Below, in pieces: positions 1 to 12,450 of a DNA stretch of 64,000 bases. A program made the position numbers and the translations under genes. Every line of letters starts with the position of its first letter. Position 1 is the first letter of the stretch. Origin of the DNA: Cerioporus squamosus (lineage: Eukaryota; Basidiomycota; Agaricomycetes; Polyporales; Polyporaceae); NCBI GenBank assembly GCA_022592435.1, contig JABYQS010000154.1, positions 1 to 64,000 of the forward strand, given 5' to 3'. Under the pieces are notes generated by a model. That model did not search any database, was not told the origin of the DNA, and saw only the letters and a list, made by a program, of their open reading frames with translations.

Positions 1-1
1 C

Positions 2-389
2 GACCCGTCATTGGCTCAGATGGCGCTTGACTTCCTTTCAGTCCCAGGTATGTTCTCTTTGTTCAATGTTGCCGTGTTGCGCATGCTGACTTTATTGCAC
101 TCTAGCTACGTCAACAGACGTCGAGCGTGCGTTTTCACGCGGCCGTCTCACTGTCTCTCGCCTCCGCTATTCCCTTAACGATGCATCTGTCCGGGCTAGC
201 ACTCTTCTGGGCTCTTGGGCCCGTATTCCTGAGCTCATTGCCGAGCGAGAAGTCATTGCTCACCTCCGCGGCCGTCCTCTCGCGGCTCAGTCCACTGCGA
301 CACCCCATGTGGGAGAGGGTGATAGCGATGTTGAGATTGTTCCGGGCCCTTCCACCGCCGGCCGCAAGTCACGCGAGGTTCCGTCTTGA
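2..389 (+). mobile_element. hAT transposase, C-terminal dimerisation region (5' truncated by window)
   Basis: Exons 2-47 and 106-389 are joined by a 58-nt GT-AG intron and keep phase. The joined frame gives the hAT C-terminal dimerisation signature: an ALDFLSVPA stretch, then TSTDVERAFSRGR, then LLGSW about 30 residues later. hAT transposases dimerise through this region and move DNA by cut and paste in the nucleus. After LLGSW the protein has a short acidic tail and a normal stop. The catalytic part and any BED finger lie outside the window, so it cannot be said whether the element is intact. No stop or frameshift is visible in the part present. The GGGTA/CCCG-rich stretch downstream may belong to the same element. 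Confidence 0.8.
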
Positions 390-639
390 TCTGCCGCTGC
401 TTAGTGTCCTGTTTAGTCTGCATCATGTAACAGTACACGCTGTGTTCAACCACGGCCACTTCAATCAATATTGTCTGGACTCTGTGTTACTTGGAAGCCT
501 CTCGGACATTGTCGACTTGTCAGATATGCTTCTGAGGTCCCGGCCACTGACTTCTACTGTCAATAACTGAGTACAAGAGCATCAACTTCGACATAGTATT
601 GTTCTCAGCATGGCCCGGGCTTTGCAATGACTGTCAATC

Positions 640-835
640 GGCGATAGATCCGGGATACCCACGGGTATGTCTGGGTACGGGTCACTCTGCGGGTTAACCC
701 GTGGGTTCCGGGTACGGATCCACGGATACAGCTCCGGAGACGGATAGGATCCGTGCAGATCCAGGTGGAGGGTCCGGAGGTAACCTTAACCCGTAGGTCC
801 GGCTCCGGATAACCCACGGGTGGATCCGTGCTCAG
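640..835. repeat. GGGTA/CCCG-rich degenerate short repeats, possible hAT subterminal repeats
   Basis: About 200 bp are packed with both orientations of short motifs such as ACCCGTGGGT, GGGTACGG and GGATCCGTG. The stretch starts roughly 250 bp after the hAT stop codon. Many hAT elements carry short repeats of this kind near their ends, so this could be the right subterminal region. No terminal inverted repeat or 8-bp target duplication could be identified because the other end is outside the window. Confidence 0.45.
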
Positions 836-3150
836 CCTTAGAACGACCGGTGGTGTACGAGTGAGGTAGAAGAGGGACCGAGGGCGTGTAGCGACGGGAT
901 TGGCGAGGTCGATGAGACTCGTGAGGGACTTGGAGGCACTGAGCGGGGACCCTTTTGTACGGTTGACGGGCGCCCTCGCGGTTTTCTGTGGCCACGGCCC
1001 CGGCGAAGTTTTGCGTAGAGTGACTTGCAGTTGGACTTCGAACTTCCAGCGAATCGGAGAACGTCCTTGTCGGTGTTTTCTGACAGACGGGCCGGGACCC
1101 ACGACATCAGAGAGGGCAGCAGCACCCCGAAAAAAGAAGACTTTTAGAGTGTCAGGTCGGAGCACCGCGGCGCCGGTTCCTGGGACAATGACGGCGACAA
1201 GAAAACACGGCGTTCAGTAGACTCCACCATCTTGGCAGAGTCTAGGTCTTGGAAATGAGTGCTGTATGTAAGCGGCACACAAGAGCGGTGTCGTGTTGCG
1301 TTCCCGAGTTCACAATACTTACTATTCTCCCGGGCCGCTGCGAGTGTGTTAGAGTCTCGATTGATTGTCCCACTCCCCCGGACCTGCGTACCTTACGAGC
1401 TTGCTACCTCGGCATGAGCACTGACAGAAAGGAGTCTTCCGTTGCCAGGCTTCATCAGTTATGCTCGAATACAACACCTAGACCAGTGGGCTGCTGCGAT
1501 TCTAATCAGCGTCAGTACGTGGTAGGTACACCAAGGTACACCCTGACTTCTCCCGTCGGTTTCGAGTCGGCTTGCGGGGAAATCTGGGGTGACGTACCGG
1601 GGTGATCATGAAGCACCGACGTCCACAGACGGTGACAGACCTCCGACGGACGACGGGCGACTGGATAATCATCTTGCAATTGCAAAGGCTAGACCCAGCA
1701 CTGCCGTGTGCCTGCACGCGGTCACCAATCATCCCAGGACTGTGTGGTGGAAAGTGGTGAATGACACCATTTACTTATGTTTTCCCGGATTGGGGTGCGT
1801 GTCAAATATTGTTTTCATTGGCCCGTCGCCTTCGGCGCACGTCGCGGTGGCGCAAAGGCTTACATACGGACTGGTCTAGAGTCAAGACAAAGCTCAGTAA
1901 ATATTCGTCAATGACAGAATCAGGGTACTTACAGAGACTCCGAGGGAATTCGACTCTCTCACCCGGTGCCTGGTGGGCTCCGAAAGACCGAAGGCTCGGA
2001 AGAGACGTCGATGAAAATTGGTGTGGCGGGGCCCACGTGGGCTACGCCACGGTCACGAGATCGCGTTTGGGACGCGCCGCGCATTGGCAAGTCACGCGCC
2101 CAGTCTGATTCCACCACATCGCCTGAGGCTGCAAGCTACTTACGTACCACCTCACTTTGAATACACCACTTCATGGAGTAACAAAAACGCATACGATATG
2201 TGAGCAGGACTCATGAACTCTAGACAAGGCGGAAGTTGTTTTGCATGGACTCGAAGGAGAGCAACTTGAGTGACAACATTATATTGTCTGGGCTTGGGGG
2301 ACTGCCATCACCGTTGCAACACATCTTGTACCCACACAATTGGCACATCTACAAACTTGAATGGTCTAGGCCCCATGGGATGGGCGCAGGTACGAGACTG
2401 AGGAGATGCAGGACAACACGGGTGACTGGATTGCCATGGCGCTCACCTGATGGGCGCACACTTTGCAGTCATTAAGGAGCTTGAGGACATAGAAGAGCTG
2501 TTGAGCATGTGTAGGCAAGTCCGGATCCTGCTCCCTGTTGTTCTGTAAGGGAGGGTATGTGGAGAACCAGTCAAAACGCTCACGGCCTTGGTTCCAAGAC
2601 TCGATTCAGGCAGACTTTCTGTAGGGCGCAGAGCGAAGGGTTCCGAGTGCGTCTTCTCTTCGCCATGACGCGAGCTGTTCGAGACGACGATGACGCTCGG
2701 TACCGATACATAGTCTCCACACCCAGCAAACAGGCAAGACGAAGCTACGATACGAAACCGGCATGCTCGGGGCTTGGACATAGCATGGGCTTCCTTAAGC
2801 ATGCTGCCATCTCCCAGAGACGCAACCTTACTGTCTCCACGGAACTACGGGATGTCCGTGGTCAGTGTCTGAAGGCTGAGTAGGGTGATCGTGCGTCATG
2901 GTCGGGAGCAAGAGCTCGACCCGGTACCGCAGCGCTTAGGAGTCTTCTGCACACTGTCAACCAGTCACGACAGCCCCAATTGCGACAGACCCCACTACTA
3001 TATGGTACATCACTGTGCACCATCCGATGCAACCCATCCGCACTATCGAGAGGTCAAGCGCATTCTAGCATAGCATTGCGTACATGTCAAGATACAATCC
3101 AGATTCCTACAGTGTAACTCCGTATGTATATACAGGCCTTCTTAGCTTCC
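836..3150. other. Intergenic, no supported gene
   Basis: Only short overlapping ORFs in all frames, without recognisable motifs or consistent splice patterns. It may include decayed transposon sequence. Nothing here is supported as a gene. Confidence 0.5.
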
Positions 3151-4101
3151 CTACTCGGTGTCAAAGACCAAGGCGCGGACCTCGATAGACTCGCGGTGAG
3201 GGGCCTCCTTGGGGCTGCTCGCATCCGCGAAAGCAGAGTGCGGGGTCAGCCTCGCGCGGTCGGCCTCCGAGTCGTAGCACTTGATGAGCGTGACCTCATC
3301 GGGGGTCTGGCCGGAAAGGTGCCACCATTTGTGCTGCGGATTGTAGCGAACGCTGTAGGTGCTACCCGTGCGGTGCGGGTAGATGAAGTGCACGGACACG
3401 AGGTCCTTCTGGTCGAGGTACCGCCAGTCCGACACCGCCAGCGGCTTGTGCGCGACGGGGTGGTGGATGGGGCGCCAGACGTTGATGATGCGGACGCGGC
3501 CCTTGAGCAGGCGGTCCGCCTCCTCGGGGAGGTGGTACTTCACCCGCTCAACGCTCGCCTTGTAGGTCTGGTCAATGTGAACGCGCTCCTGTCATCGCTG
3601 TCAGCACTCTACGGTGGCGATGTCCACTCAAAGGCAGACTTACGACAGGGCCGCGGTTGGTCGGGCCAGGCTTCGCGTTCTCATCAGGCTTGCGCCTACA
3701 GATCGTCGTCCATAAGCTCATTTCCCGACGACTCTTGACGATCATACGACGTACCTGAGCGTGTGGTCGAAAATGAAGACCTTCTTGGCTCCCGCAACTG
3801 TCTTCAGGATCTCCTCTACCTCCGGATAGTACACCGCCTTGATGCGCTCGTCATCGTCGAACTCCTTCTCCTTGCTCGGCCAGTTCACGAACTGGAACCC
3901 GTTCTGGTCAAGCGAGAACTCGTTCTCCCGGCCGCGGGCGTCGTGCACAACGACCTCGTGAGGCTCGGACCCAAGGTTGTTCGGAGCCTTGCCCTCAGGC
4001 GGTTCCTGCACGTACTGGTACGGCTCCTCGGTGCCAATAGGCGTGTAGTAGTTGAGGATGGTGGGGACGTCGTGAGGTGCGAGTACTGCGGCTGTGGCCA
4101 T
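3151..4101 (-). CDS. CmcJ/AsaB-type non-haem iron oxygenase-like protein
   Basis: Three exons (4101-3755, 3695-3644, 3588-3151) give 278 residues with phase kept across two GT-AG introns. The family includes CmcJ of cephamycin C synthesis, AsaB and NvfI; characterised members are Fe(II)/2-oxoglutarate-type or related tailoring oxygenases of natural products. Visible family marks are IFDHTLR near residue 112, VHIDQT (candidate H-x-D iron site) near 136, LPEEADRLLKGR and INVWRPI near 155-175, and TPHSAFADASSP with a final EVRALVF, which carry the likely distal His and 2-oxoglutarate-binding Arg. The ATG at 4101 was chosen because it starts the family-like region and follows a TATA motif by about 120 bp; an in-frame upstream extension exists but lacks similarity. 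No biosynthetic core gene is nearby. The substrate is unknown. Confidence 0.85.
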
Positions 4102-4217
4102 TGCGATAGTAGTGCTGATGTACGAGTGCGACGGAGGGTGAGTGTGTGAGGGCTCTTGCACTGTGCAAGCTGCGAACGATGAGTGGAATGAGAGGGCAGA
4201 CACAGGAATGATAGCAG

Positions 4218-4224
4218 TATATAT
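4218..4224 (-). promoter_or_regulatory. TATA-like element of the CmcJ-type gene
   Basis: TATATAT lies 117-123 bp upstream of the ATG at 4101, a usual distance for a fungal TATA box. The motif is nearly palindromic; its strand is inferred from the gene. Confidence 0.5.
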
Positions 4225-4905
4225 GTGCCTCAGAAGCCGAGACATGACAAGCATTAACTCCGCGACACGGAGGGCTTTCTCATCCCCGACTGTTCCCAGC
4301 GAACGTATCAGTCATCTGTCCGACTGCGGTTACGGTCGAGCCACAGATAGTACTTCGCACGGAGTCGTAGCACCATCGGAGGGGAGAATGAGGCAGAAAT
4401 GCACACTAAACAAGCCAACGGATGGCGGCGTCAATTGCTTTCTAAGGACCAAGTAGCGCGGCGGAGCTGTCGCCATACCGAACTCTGTTGACGCAACTTT
4501 AGGTGCCAACTTGTTTGTGGACATTACGGGAACCTAGAGTGTGGTCACAGGTTCAGCATGCCACCGAATGACGCGGACGAACTCACACACTCGCGATAGG
4601 TGAGATGTCTTCGCATCGTTGACAGAGACAGTCGACTTGATGCTAAGTCAGCAAGGACTTACTAATCGTCGACGAACGTTAGGAGCATTGCGACCGATGC
4701 ACTCCACACAAAGACCCGCTGGAGCCTAGTCCTCAGCGAATTGGATCGAGATTTCGCGAGAGTAAGCATAGATGAAGCATGTAATGCGGGTATGACATGC
4801 TATGACATGGTACCGGGTGACCTCCTACGGCAAGCAAGTAAGTACGTTCTAAGGTTAGCGCCAACAATCATCTTCCCGCTCGACGAATTCCTTCAGCTAC
4901 ATACC

Positions 4906-6835
4906 TCAGACATCTCCTCTTTCACCTGGGGCGGAAGCAGCTTGCTCAGACTTGTCACCCGCGCCCAACCCGTACACCAGACCAAGTGCGACTCGCGCTG
5001 CAGCGCGTCGTCGCTCATCTTCGTTCTCCATACCCGCTATTTCTTCTTTCATGCCCTGGAGTGCGCTGAACACGCGAGAAAGGTCGAAGGCCGCGAACGA
5101 CTCGTCCGCGTCTCCCTCTTCCGAATTCAGGGAGAGGTCAAGGGATGAGTCCGCCGAAGCAGGTGGCTGTGGAGGCGCCCGTGAAGGGGCCGTCGTTGAG
5201 CTGGGGGGCTCTTCTATAGCACTGACACTGGCGGAGGAGCCGGGGATGTTGGACGGAGAGGTGTCAGGAACTGGCGAGAATGCTGCAGCACCGAATATCC
5301 GGCGCGACGTCTCGAGGATCTCCGCGCGAGATGGTAAATCGGGATCGTCTTCGTCGTTTAGAGTGCCGTATTCTCCGTCCTGTGCAACGAACATGCTGTC
5401 GTCCCCGCCGAAGTCGGACATAGAGGCCAGAGAACGATATGACATGCCTGTATGCATGGGTGTGAGGCGCCCGACGTCGTAATTGACCTCAAGCAGCCTC
5501 TCGTCCGTCGGGCCGAACCCACGCCCTTGAGCATGTAGATGCGGATGCGACGTAGCCGAGACGAAATCGGCGAAGTCATCCTCGAATCCATGCTCAGACC
5601 CAGGGTCTCCGTGATGGTCATCGTCTGGGCGTGGTGTCCGGATTGCGGGAGGAGTCATCATGTCTTCCCATCCCTCTGCGGATGACACGGAAGGGCTGCT
5701 GACCCACGTCCGCGCCTCCTCGTCTTCGGCCTTCTCGAGTGCTGCAGGCGAGGTGACCGAGGTGCCGCCCGCATTACCTCGGCCATACTTCATGCCCGAG
5801 CCGGCTTCTTCGTCCTCAAGCCATCTCTCGAGTTCCTCCATTTCGCGCTGCATGCGGCTCTTGCGCTGCGCAGCTACAACCGCAATAGAGGTCGCAGGAT
5901 CTGAGGAAGCGGATGATACAGTAGGGTCGGCGATGAGTGCACGGAGGCCATCGTCTGCCTCTTCCTCGAGTGCCCAGCCGATGAGGTCGCGGGCGCGGGA
6001 TTTACGCTTCCGAGTTGCGTCAGACTGGACGATCGACGGCCACATTATCGTGCTTAGCGCATCTATGACTCGGGGCAGACCGGGAATACCTAGAGCAAGT
6101 GGACGCGACGTCATGCAAAGGATGTGTAAACGTCGAGACAATGAAACGCACCTGAGTCCTCGTCTTCTGAGTGCCTATCGGTATCCTGTGTAGGTCTCCG
6201 ATATGCTCTGTCTCCTTCGATGAACTCGAACCCATGAGTGGAAAGGAACTCGTCGAGGCCATCCTCATCGACACTCGGGGGAGCCGGCGTGAAGGTCGAC
6301 GAGCTTTCGCCAAATCGGACAGCCAGGGAGACCTCAGGATCATAGTGCTGCACCTTCTGCGCTATCTCTGGGATGTGTTCTCTGTACGGCTGTGGGACCC
6401 GGCACGAGTCTTCTATGAATGCGAGGCAGATATGAAGCCTGGAACGGACGTACCTCGCCTGGCCCCCAGACATAGATGATCGCCGGCACCCCCACAGCAT
6501 GGTGAACCCGGAACTGTTCGAACTCGTGTGTCTCGAAGTGCACGTCGGCCGTGTAATACTTGTTCGCGATCGTCCATGGGATGCTCGTACTGCTGCCCGC
6601 GGAGAGCGGATCTCTGCTCGTCGACACGGACGTCTGCTCCGGCCGTCCGATCGTGCTTGCGCTGCCTGTGGCTGGGGTGCCTTGTCGGGAGGCCGAAAAG
6701 GCTTGGACACCTGGACAATCATTGGGGACGAGCACGATAGGCGAGGCGAAACAGGTGCATACGTTCCACAAACTGGTGTGCGCGGACAGCGGTCGGTGAG
6801 ACAACGAGAATCCTGCAGCCCGCCGAGTCAGACAT
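4906..6835 (-). CDS. Alpha/gamma-adaptin-binding protein p34 family (AAGAB/Irc6-like)
   Basis: Four exons (6835-6763, 6710-6454, 6389-6152, 6089-4906) encode 583 residues. In animals p34/AAGAB is a chaperone for assembly of AP-1 and AP-2 clathrin adaptors in the cytosol; yeast Irc6 is the related protein. The N-terminal third looks like the Ras-like pseudo-GTPase domain: CRILVVSP at the start, IPWTIANKYYTADVHF near residue 75, then HGFEFIE and IPGLPRVIDALSTIMWPS, both typical of this family. The rest is long, acidic and low in complexity, with one helical block (RMQREMEELERWLEDEEAG). The C-terminal segment SRVFSALQGMKEEIAGM is a plausible conserved helix. Skipping the 52-nt first intron would shift the frame, which supports it. 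Confidence 0.8.
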
Positions 6836-7132
6836 ATTGCTGAGCGTAGGCAAGGTATATCAGTGATATCGTTGAGCTGGCGGCGGGGTATGTCCGCCTG
6901 CGGTGTATGTCGAACACAAGTCGAACGCGAGGACCGCGAGGTGGACGTCTGTATTCAGCCGGCCATTTGCCGACAAGCGACTCGCGCATCCGAGGCCAAG
7001 TCCATCATATAGGCGCCTGTACGCTCCTTGTCTTCGTACATATCTAACTTGCTGGGGTCCTACTCAGTGCTGGTCGTGGCTTCTGCTTGACAACGTTTTC
7101 CCTCTTTAACCGATCTCGTTCCTTGCTCTCCA

Positions 7133-9054
7133 GTGTCGCTTCCTCTTACCGTTCAGCTCAACGTCGAGAAAGCTTTTCTCCAGGAGTGTGTCGGCGTATC
7201 CAAGACAGCTGGACTCTTCCTTCCCTCTTCGTCTCCTACTGCTTCGCTCTCTCCCACCGACACTCTCGTCTCTCCTACTGCGGGAGCTGCTTTCATTCCC
7301 AAGGCCGATCTCGTCACCGAGCAGGAGATGAGTCGCCTGACCGACCTTTACCCGTATGCCTTTACCGATTTCTTCGGGTCTGGTACGCCCTGCGTCTACA
7401 AGACGGGCCCTGCTTGGCCCATCGCCGTAGGTCCCGAGTCGCAGAAGATTGTCCGCGCGGCTCGCCCCATCTACAACCACCCCATTGCACCCACCTGGCT
7501 CGAGACTGCATGGGCCATCGTCGCCGGGCTCGATTTGCTCCAGCTGAACTGGAATACTGTCAACCCTCTTGCGTATGCGAATGCGGGCGAGGCCGCCTTG
7601 ATCTGTGACTTTGTCATCACTATTGGCGTGCAGCCCGGCTCTCTCGCTTACGCTGCTGCCGTGGCTGCTGCTCGGGCCGTCGACGTGATACTCGAGGTAA
7701 GTGAACTTTTGAATTATGATTGGCTCAGAGGTTAATTTCATTCTAGGCTGCCGGCTTCCCAGAGATCCAGGTCGCCTTCATCGAGTCCATCTACCGTCGC
7801 CACATGTCCGGCCCCAAGCTCATGAGCTTCAACCCGATGTTCGACTCTGAGGGTCTTCCCGCCCTGCGTAAGCCGTTCACGCCCACTCTCAGTCCTTCCA
7901 TCGCGCCTCTCAAGTCGCCTCACTACGAGGGGACTGGCGGTCTGTTCTTCCGCCTCAATACCGAGGAGGGCGACAATCGCGTTGCGCTCTTGACCTGCGC
8001 CCACGTCGCCCACCCGCCTCCGCTCTTTGAGAACAAGGTCTACACGCGCAGGAACGACAGCCAGGCGCGTGAGGAGATCATTCTCCTCGGCACGGGATCA
8101 TACGATGCTGCCGTCGCGGCTATCATGAAGTTCATCGGCGACCAGACGATTGCCATCACCTCGTGGGAGGCGGCCCGCGGTAGGCTCCCAGGGCCGAAGG
8201 ACGACGAGCCCAAGGGTGTCACGTCGAAGCGAAAGGAGCTGACCGACTTGATCGACGCGGCGAGCAACAAGATCGAAGAGGCCAACCAGCTCCACACCGA
8301 CGTCACAAAGCATTTCACCACGACTGCCTCCCGCGTGATCGGCTTTGTTCTTCACTGCGCCAAGATCGAGGTCGGCGAAGACCAGTTCATGTACGACTGG
8401 AGCTTCATCCAGATGGACGAAGACAAGATCGAGTGGGACGACTTCAAGGGGAACAAGCTCTTCGTCGGTTCGTCTTTTTTTAGACAGGATTTTCTTTTCG
8501 TTCTTTAACTGACGCTTATTTGTTCTTCCTCTTTTCTCACAGGTGGGAACAAGACCGCCGTCGACTGGGTCAATTACATGTTCCCCCAAGTCAACGATCG
8601 TCGGGGATTCCACACGCCTGAGGACATGCTCCTTCCGCTCAAGGACGTCGTCCCCGAGGCAGAGTTCCGAAACCCCCAGAACTTCGACATCCACAACATG
8701 AGGACCCTGCTCGCCGTCAAGAACGGTCGTTCCACCGGCACCACCTTTGGACGCGTCAACGGCCTGGAGTCCATCACTCGTCACTACCCCAAGCACGGCA
8801 TCGCCCAGAAAACGCTCGAATTCATCGTCTGTGGCTACGACACGGTGACGGCCAAGAATGACAAGTTCTCCGACGACGGCGACTCGGGCTCGATCGTGGC
8901 GGGCCACGATGGGCGTATCATTGCTCAGATCACGGGCGGTGGCGGCCCTACCGACGAGACCGACAAGACGTACGTCACCCCCTTCTACACGCTCCAGGGG
9001 GCCATCAAGAAGAAGTATCCGAACTGCTACCTCGTCCCCGACACCGTTGTCTAA
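7133..9054 (+). CDS. Chymotrypsin-fold serine-protease-like protein, start codon unresolved
   Basis: Three exons (7133-7696, 7747-8467, 8543-9054) give about 598 residues. The C-terminal half looks like a trypsin/chymotrypsin-type domain: LLTCAHVAHP supplies a candidate catalytic His, and DDGDSGSIVAG the Ser in a GDSGS setting. The Asp is not obvious; SYDAAVAA is the best candidate. A charged helical insert (about residues 355-395) sits between them. The N-terminal half (YPYAFTDFFGSGTPCVYK, GPAWP) resembles uncharacterised Agaricomycete proteins known to me only from memory. There is no in-frame ATG before 7328; the frame is open back to a CTCCAG acceptor at 7132, so the start probably lies in an unseen upstream exon or the ATG is split by an intron. 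No signal peptide is visible. Activity is not established. Confidence 0.7.
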
Positions 9055-10090
9055 GTCAAGGTCGGTAACCTCTCCCAACGACGCCTCCGTCCGACTGTCT
9101 TTTCTCTCGACCCTGTCTCGCCTTGGCCTGTCTCGCTTTGCTCCGGCATGCGAACCTTCCTTTCTTTTTCTCTTTGCGCTTGGTCATATTTATCGTCAGT
9201 TTGTCGACACCGACGTCGCGCATTACCGTCCAGGTTCGTGTTCTGCTTTCGTTATTTTGTTCGTCCATGCTGAATTCTGGCAGTTGGACGCGCACATTTC
9301 GTCTGTTCCTGTCGTCCGACTTTGTCTCGCTCTCGCTCAGTATTTGATCCGGTGGTTGTCGACGATGATGATGAGGTGCCTGGACTTGTCAATCGTTGCC
9401 TAGGTTCGTTCTCAACTCCATACTCCGATGTTCCTACATATAACTAACGATCTTCGGGCACAGGTTCTGAGTCGTATGCTTTTTCCATCGAGGTGTGTTT
9501 GCTTCTCTTCTTGTCCCTCGATCTCGTAGCTGATAGCCCTTACTTTCCAGCACTCCTCAGGCCTCGGTTTTGGTCTTGTCAACCTCGTCGTCGGTCAATA
9601 GTAGTGTCTCGTTACTTGTCACTTCCCACCATAGCTCTGAATGTCCTCGTCTCACATGTACCTATATACGCGTCCACTCTTTCGCATACGACGTGCCTGC
9701 CTGTCGTTGATCGTATAACCCCCCCATGTCATTACTTGCGTACCGATAAATCGATCGTACACCGTTATTGTTAAACATGACGTCTGATAAGCAAGCTGAA
9801 CTTTGAATAACGACGAGAAGCCACTCCAGTATATTTGTGTATAGAAGTCCAGCCGCAAAAGGACGTCACCGGTGGCTCTACGGCGAGCGGGAGAATCAGA
9901 TGATTCCCCTCGCTCCCGCATTCCGGCTTCCGCTCTTTCGGTTACCCACTTGCAGTCAAGTTTCCGCATCAGAAATGGTCATATTCTAGAAGCGTGCCCG
10001 CTGTTAATAGAACGTAGCGGCGGGGATAATGCCCGGATGTTCCGAGACATCGGGGTAGTGCATAAGCGAGCTGATAAGGGCGGATATATC
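9055..10090. other. Intergenic, no supported gene
   Basis: 3' flank of the protease-like gene, rich in CT tracts and short ORFs. No motif or splice pattern supports a gene. Confidence 0.5.
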
Positions 10091-10579
10091 ATGCAAGATG
10101 GCGAATCTCTCCCCATGGTTTCCCTTCATTTGTCCAAGCTCCTCACCGCCGATCGCCTCGCGAGGTTAACGTCTCTCCTTCATGCCTCTCTTGTCTCCCT
10201 CTCCTTTACATGCTCCGTTGCCGCCATTCTCATTCTCTTCTTACCTGTCTTTTCGAGCCCCTCCAGTATCGTCTTTATCTCTAACCGAACCGCCGCAGCG
10301 TCCTCATGCATCGCTGCTTCCTCCCCCTTCCTTCACCTCGTCCTGGCACTAAAGACCCCTCTTCGACCTACGGACGCAAAGCAGCGTAAAGCATGGAAGA
10401 ATTTTCCGCACCTGCGATATCTCTTGCTTGGCCTCCTCGGCCTCACCAGCACCCTCAACGTTTGGTTCTGTGCCACTCAATACCTGTACGACCACTGGTA
10501 CTTACTTGTCACCGGAAACTTGGCGCTGGATTTTGTTCCGCTGGAGACGGGCTCGAGCAGATGCGGTGCGAGGATTTGA
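10091..10579 (+). CDS. Hypothetical small membrane protein (weak)
   Basis: A continuous ORF of 162 residues from the first in-frame ATG; a second ATG lies at 10115. It holds three hydrophobic stretches, the clearest being SVAAILILFLPVFSS and YLLLGLLGLTSTLNVWF, separated by a basic loop (TPLRPTDAKQRKAWKNFP). That arrangement is credible for a membrane protein, but no family is recognised. The last 35 residues are less convincing, and GTACTT near 10497 could be a splice donor that changes the C terminus. A TATATC motif just upstream of the ATG is weak support. It may also be a chance ORF. Confidence 0.3.
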   Translation: MQDGESLPMVSLHLSKLLTADRLARLTSLLHASLVSLSFTCSVAAILILFLPVFSSPSSIVFISNRTAAASSCIAASSPFLHLVLALKTPLRPTDAKQRKAWKNFPHLRYLLLGLLGLTSTLNVWFCATQYLYDHWYLLVTGNLALDFVPLETGSSRCGARI

Positions 10580-12103
10580 AACGGATATGTCGTGTGATAC
10601 TGGGATGGCTAGACGCGATGGTGAAGTCTGGAGAGAGGGACAAGAATAAGGGGGCGTGTCAGTTCAAGACAAATGCGCCAACGAGCAGAGCACGCACTTA
10701 GACGCAAGAGCAGATAGGCAGAGCAGAGAAGAACGCAGAGGCAGATTTCGACTGGGGGTCGTTCTGTGAGGAGAGGAAAGTGGGGGAGAAAGAGCCATCG
10801 CTTAAATGTCCAGATACATGGCTGTAGAGAACCAAGGTCCGGTCCTCCCGAAGTCCTGATCACGGCAGTGGCCGAGCATGTTTCTCTTCACAGTGCACGA
10901 GATTAAGGATCCTGTGTGAAATGCACGTATCAGAACCGGGAAGCACGCTCCAGCACACGGTGGAAAAGGAGAACTTACCGCAAGCGTGTCCACTCCTGAT
11001 GCCGCATGACCACCTCAAGGTGGCCACCGGTGAAATCATATCCTCTGAGCGCCCCAGAACGCTCTCTTCACACTCTCCTATCGTCCAATGAGCTTTCGTA
11101 CTGCTAACCAGCCCCTAATAAGCACAGTCAGGAACACGCACGTTCGCTCATGCCGTTGAGAACGGGGTGCTCTCGGCATCAATCCCGATCGAGCAGGTAG
11201 GGGCGATGCACCGTTCAATATAGGGGAAGAAGGTGAGGAGTGGGAGAATCCGTAGAAGTGAATGGAGATTGGGGACTGGAATGTGAACTTGCAACACGCG
11301 CTACCCCTGCAGGTGACTGTGATAGCTCGGAAATGGGGTGTCTCTATTTGCAAATTGGAACTCTATGGTTAGAAGTCGGTTGAAGGTAGAGCCACGAACT
11401 TCGAAACGCACCAACACGTCCCAGCCTTACGGATCAGGCCGTGATAACTCAAAAATGGGGTGTCGACGATTTGGGGATCGGACGTTATGGCCAGAACGCA
11501 GCTAGAGATGGGATCGCCAAGTTTGAAACGCAACAAGGGCTTCAGGGGCTTCTACCCAGCCCTCATGCCATCTAAGCATTTCCGTTCTCATCGCATCCGA
11601 ACACCGCCGACTCCAAGAGCCGCCCGGACCGAAACGATAACACCCGTTACGCAAGCGCGATAGATGACTAGAGTCTTGTGAATCGGATACGGGGGGGACG
11701 AATTCATATCTCTACACATTATTGACTTTATATAATAGCCCAGAAGCGCGTTCCAGAGAATAGGAATATCAGATATTCAGGCATGCTGTTACGTGGGCGC
11801 TGAATGCGGCAGTGCCGTCCTGCACAGTACTGCTGTGTCGGGACACAGGCTATCCAGGTGTCCTTCACCCTCTGTGATCCGCCGGCGGTTCCGGTAATGC
11901 GGAAACATCCATTATCCCATCAAGCATTGCTTAGGCGGTTCACTTCCTCACATGGAGATCTGGAATGGAGATGTACAGCACATGGTGACCGAACCCAGTG
12001 GGATCCCATCCCGAGTCCCCAAAATTAGGGTACTGAGACTTGCTGGCACCACTGATATGTCCATCGGTGGAGCAGGATCATGACCAACACCATGAGGCAC
12101 GTC
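10580..12103. other. Intergenic, no supported gene
   Basis: No ORF with recognisable motifs on either strand. The tract runs into the minisatellites. Confidence 0.5.
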
Positions 12104-12450
12104 GGCGGTGATATGTGAAATTGCAAAACATTGACATCCAGTGTCTCGGGCTGTTTGCCTCCTCAATGTTTCATCCCAGCATGGGCGGTGATATGTGAAG
12201 AACGGAGTGAACCCCTATATGTCAAGGCTGTTCACAGCCCTAAACGTCTCCGTCCATATCGGCGGCGTTGTTTACCTCGTGAACCATTTCAAGCTATCAC
12301 CGGCGGTGATAGGGGTCAAATCAAATATTCCAGGGCTGTTGCCCTCCTAAACGTCCCCGTCCATCACCGGTGATCTGTCAGAAGGTTCTCAAGCCCAATG
12401 ATGCCAGGGCTACTCGCGTCCCCCAGTACCAGCCCAGCAGCATCGGCGGT
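12104..12450. repeat. Degenerate minisatellite, unit about 65-80 bp
   Basis: A core GGCGGTGATA or close variant recurs near 12104, 12184, 12261, 12302, 12366 and 12443. It is followed each time by a variant of GGGCTGTT, then CCTAAACGTC, then CCGTCCAT. Unit lengths vary, so the array is old or has internal deletions. It is non-coding in every frame. Confidence 0.65.

Noticed and set aside
8098..9078. 326-codon minus-strand ORF
   Set aside because: Antisense shadow of the chymotrypsin-like gene; no motifs of its own.
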